Of a stretch of 64,000 nt of DNA, positions 61,094-64,000 are shown in pieces. The notes under the pieces were generated by a model. That model did not search any database. It was not told the DNA's origin and saw only the letters and a program-made list of their open reading frames with translations. How positions within the stretch are numbered: the stretch's first letter is position 1; each line of letters begins with the position of its first letter. Position numbers and translations under genes: made by a program. The DNA is from Drosophila miranda (Eukaryota > Arthropoda > Insecta > Diptera > Drosophilidae), in contig NC_046676.1 of assembly GCF_003369915.1 (NCBI RefSeq), forward strand, positions 22,302,001 to 22,366,000. The letters run 5' to 3'.

Positions 61094-63249
61094 GGCAGTT
61101 TTGATTGTTGGATGTCGCTGGATGCCACCCAAGGCTCTGACAACTAGCAAAATCCCAGACCAACTCTGTATCGCCTTGGGTGTCCATTGGAACTGGTCTG
61201 GCCTTTGGGGGATCTCTGGCGATTAACCAAGTTGTCTACTTCCAAAGATTATGCCGGAGAAGGGGGAAGATGGGTTGATCAATAATTTAGAGACATACTT
61301 TCAGAAATACTGGGATTCACGTACCCTCCAGCCTTTCGCTTTCCCTTCTCTGAGAGTGCAACTCTTTCGAACAGCCTTCACCCACTTCCGCGACATTTCT
61401 ATGTCAGCCGCCACAGTCTTTGAGTCTGCTCCTCCGCGAGAACCCTGACCCGAATGCGGGCCGCACCCGCTAACCTTTCCTTCGGGGCCCGTCTGGGGGG
61501 GGCTCTTCAGTGGCAAAATAAGCTTGATGGAAGCTCTGGCGGCTACAAACACTTTTACGCCTGGACGCAACCTCGAGCACCACTTTGTGTCGAGCGGTTT
61601 CGAGAGGCGGCGCGGGGCGGATGGTGGCGGGGGGGGAATGGGTTGGGTTTTCCGTGAATAAAACGCCAAAGCACGGGCCGTGTGGCAAGCCGAGCAAATG
61701 CTCCGCCAAAGAGACGGAAAATGCCGCAAAATGGCGCCAAAGGAAATCCACTTTTCCAGTAAAAATGTTATTCACATGATTATTGTTGTTGTTGTTGTTG
61801 TTGGATGTTGCCTTTGCCAAAATGCCACCATTAGTTGACCTGAAAAGAGGCCCGCAACGCACTTAAGTGGCGCTCTTACTGTACTCTCCTGCCTTCCCTT
61901 ATGGGCTGCCAAATGCACTTGAATATTTCGAGTTACAACACACACACACAAACACCTACATACCTCGTATATGCACATGTATACTGAACTAAACTGAAGA
62001 CTTTCCATCTTGAAAATGATGTAGCATCTAGTTTGGTCTGTCTTTCGAGGGATACTTGGACTCTAGTTTGTCATTTCGACCTAGTTCTCTCCTCTTCTCT
62101 CCTCTCCGACACACCAGCTACAACGCGAACAATCGCGTCAGCCAATAAACTGTCAATTACTCTTGAGCCATTTTCAATCAACACGCCAAACGAGGCCCAA
62201 ACATGGACAGAGGGACGACACGCATCGACCGAATTACAAATCTCAAACGCACAATAAACGCAATTACAAGCCTGAAGGGAGCTCTTCCACAGAGAGAGAG
62301 ACAGAGGGGCAGAGAGAGGGAGATAGGGCGTGAACTAGATAGAGATAGAGGGACAGAGCCAACCACAGGCCGCAAAAGCAAAAGCGTGGGGCGGTTGCTG
62401 GCCAAAAGGAAATCGAAAAGCTAGGACTGGGGGCTGGGGATGGGGCTGGTGCTGGGGCCTGCCATCAGTCAATCAACAACCAATGCATATGGCCAGCATG
62501 ATTGAAGCCAATTGTGAGAAAACAGCATTTTTGATAAGTGGATGGGGAGCAGGAGCAGGGTAGAGCAGGGCGCCCCTGGGACACAGATCTCACGGTGGGC
62601 AAACATCCAATCAGCATTAAATTATTTACACCAAAAACTATCAAGAATAGATACACTGCGCAACATAACCATATGGCGGCTGAATATATTCCCTTCCCAA
62701 ACTGATTCTTGGCAAAACGCACCTCCTCCCAGTGGGTCGAGTGGGTGGCAATCTTTCCCTCTCTGTGATTTTCCAGGAAAAGTGTTTGTTTTCCTCAGAT
62801 ACCCGCCCACACACAAGACGCACACAGATACGAAAAAAGTTCGATGCATAACAAATATTTGTATCTCATGGATACAAGTGTGTGTCCCGCTGACAATGCC
62901 CGAATCTGAATATGATAAATACTTGCAAATTGTTTATTGTCAGCGGCAAATAAATCAAGTGTGTGGCTGTTCGCCTGAAATGTATCCAAGGAGGTGCAAA
63001 ATCCATGTCTGACTTATTCATGAATCTTAATTGGTCTGGGGTTGGGTCTGTGCTTGTTCTTGTTGAGTACTCGTGTTGTTTCGGATCGATTTGCTTTTAA
63101 TTTGAAAAGTTTTCAACTTCTTGGGAATAGTTTCCAAGTTGTTTTTGCAACTCCCATCGAACGATTCACTGGGGGCCACTAATCCAATCAGAAAAAATAA
63201 GAAATCAGCAACGTTAAAAGGCATCACAGCACTCGTCGGGGCCTCAGTC
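61094..63249. other. Non-coding stretch upstream of the glycosylasparaginase-like gene
   Basis: No supported gene. It holds a TTG repeat at 61782-61803 and AGAG-rich sequence near 62290-62350. The last 200 bases should contain the promoter of the downstream gene; no TATA box was seen. Confidence 0.55.
61782..61803. repeat. (TTG)n trinucleotide repeat
   Basis: About seven TTG units. Confidence 0.9.
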
Positions 63250-64000
63250 ATGAGGTACATGTGTCGCGCGCAGCTTCTGAGTCTCCTGCTGTTGCCACTG
63301 CTCAAGGCCCGGCTCTCAGTCCCAGCTCATCCGATCCCCCAAAGCTTTCTGCCGCTGTTGATCAGCACTTGGAACTACACGGACGCCAACCGCGAGGCAT
63401 GGACCGTGCTCCGGCAGGGCCCACGGCGGACGCGCCAGGCCGTGATCCAAGGCTGCCTGCACTGCCAGAATTCGAACAGCTGCGGCCGCCTTCTGGGCGG
63501 TCACAGCGCTCCCGACAGCTCCGGCGGGATCACCCTGGAGGCGGCCCTCATTGATGGCGCAAACATGGACTACGGGGCTGTGGCCGGAATGCCAGGGATA
63601 CGCAATGCCATCGGAGTGGCGCACGACGTCCTGAGGTACACGAACCACTCGCTGTTGGTGGGTGAGGCTGCCGCCAGCTTCGCCGAGGCCATGGGGCACA
63701 AGAAAGAGGTTCACTCTCTTTCGACCACTTTGGACGTCCTGCTCCCCTGGCTTCTGGGCAAATGTCAGCCCAACTTCTGGCGGAATGTGCGTCCGCTGGC
63801 CAACGACAGCTGCGGCACGTTCTCGCCGCTTCCCCAGGAGCAGCACCAGCGGGAGATGCGTCAGGAGTACCCCATCGAGCCGGGCCACCACGATCAGGTG
63901 GGCTTCCTGGCCCTGGACACGGAAGGCCACCTCCATGCGGCCAGCCTCTCGAGCGGCGCGCGCTTCCGCATCCCCGGGCGAGTGGGCGATGCTGCTGTGC
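63250..64000 (+). CDS. Aspartylglucosaminidase-like protein, partial, catalytic Thr lost
   Basis: The first 250 residues of a protein that continues past the window edge. Residues about 7-24 form a signal peptide, fitting a secretory or lysosomal protein. The rest aligns with glycosylasparaginase, the Ntn hydrolase that removes GlcNAc from Asn in glycoprotein breakdown. Shared stretches are LISTWNYTDANREAW (38-51), IDGANMDYGAVAG (101-113), IRNAIGVAHDVL (117-128), LLVGEAA (135-141), CQPNFWRNV (172-180) and FRIPGRVGDA (239-248). In active enzymes HD-T-(I/V)G marks the autocleavage site, and Thr becomes the N-terminal nucleophile. Here the sequence is H214-D215-Q216-V217-G218 (Q codon 63895-63897), so neither self-cleavage nor catalysis is expected. 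The frame is otherwise intact and GC-rich, which argues for a maintained protein. Drosophila has several paralogues (CG1827, CG10474, CG4372); which this matches is not determined. Confidence 0.9.
   Translation, partial: MRYMCRAQLLSLLLLPLLKARLSVPAHPIPQSFLPLLISTWNYTDANREAWTVLRQGPRRTRQAVIQGCLHCQNSNSCGRLLGGHSAPDSSGGITLEAALIDGANMDYGAVAGMPGIRNAIGVAHDVLRYTNHSLLVGEAAASFAEAMGHKKEVHSLSTTLDVLLPWLLGKCQPNFWRNVRPLANDSCGTFSPLPQEQHQREMRQEYPIEPGHHDQVGFLALDTEGHLHAASLSSGARFRIPGRVGDAAV

Overview
The window is eukaryotic nuclear DNA from a fly, almost certainly Drosophila and perhaps the obscura group. The evidence is short GT-AG introns (53 nt in the protease gene), compact genes in AT-rich intergenic DNA crowded with dinucleotide repeats and homopolymer runs, insect protein families, and eukaryotic tRNA genes. 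The species assignment is inference; no search could be run. Most of the 64 kb is non-coding.

Four protein genes are well supported. (1) 20.6-21.6 kb, plus strand: an intronless PP1-type Ser/Thr phosphatase. A genomic A14 tract follows its AATAAA signal, which suggests a retrocopy. (2) 37.5-39.5 kb, plus strand: an intronless protein with a divergent HSF-type DNA-binding domain and a very acidic tail. The tail holds a near-identical tandem duplication of about 173 residues, and the TAG stop is followed by 29 more open in-frame codons. (3) 42.5-43.5 kb, minus strand: a secreted trypsin-like serine protease of two coding exons with an intact catalytic triad. (4) From 63.25 kb to the window edge, plus strand: the N-terminal part of an aspartylglucosaminidase (glycosylasparaginase)-like protein whose catalytic Thr is replaced by Gln.

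Two identical tRNA-Gly(TCC) genes lie at 54.7 and 59.7 kb. Outside them is a pair of duplicated non-coding elements (51.2-51.7 and 60.8-61.1 kb). Each contains the same three blocks in the same order, including a 28-nt block that matches in 27 positions and reads as a HOX/EXD site next to an HTH site. This is the most interesting non-coding signal in the window.

Weaker signals include a 60-nt plus-strand microexon candidate at 12.4 kb, a minus-strand exon candidate at 52.1 kb, juxtaposed 3'/5' splice sites on the minus strand that resemble recursive-splicing points, TATA promoter candidates, a cluster of CTCCGAA motifs, and a degenerate three-unit repeat. These suggest that long transcripts may cross the window, but no such gene could be assembled. 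The four coding genes do not form a pathway. A testis-biased role for the phosphatase retrocopy is only a family-level inference.
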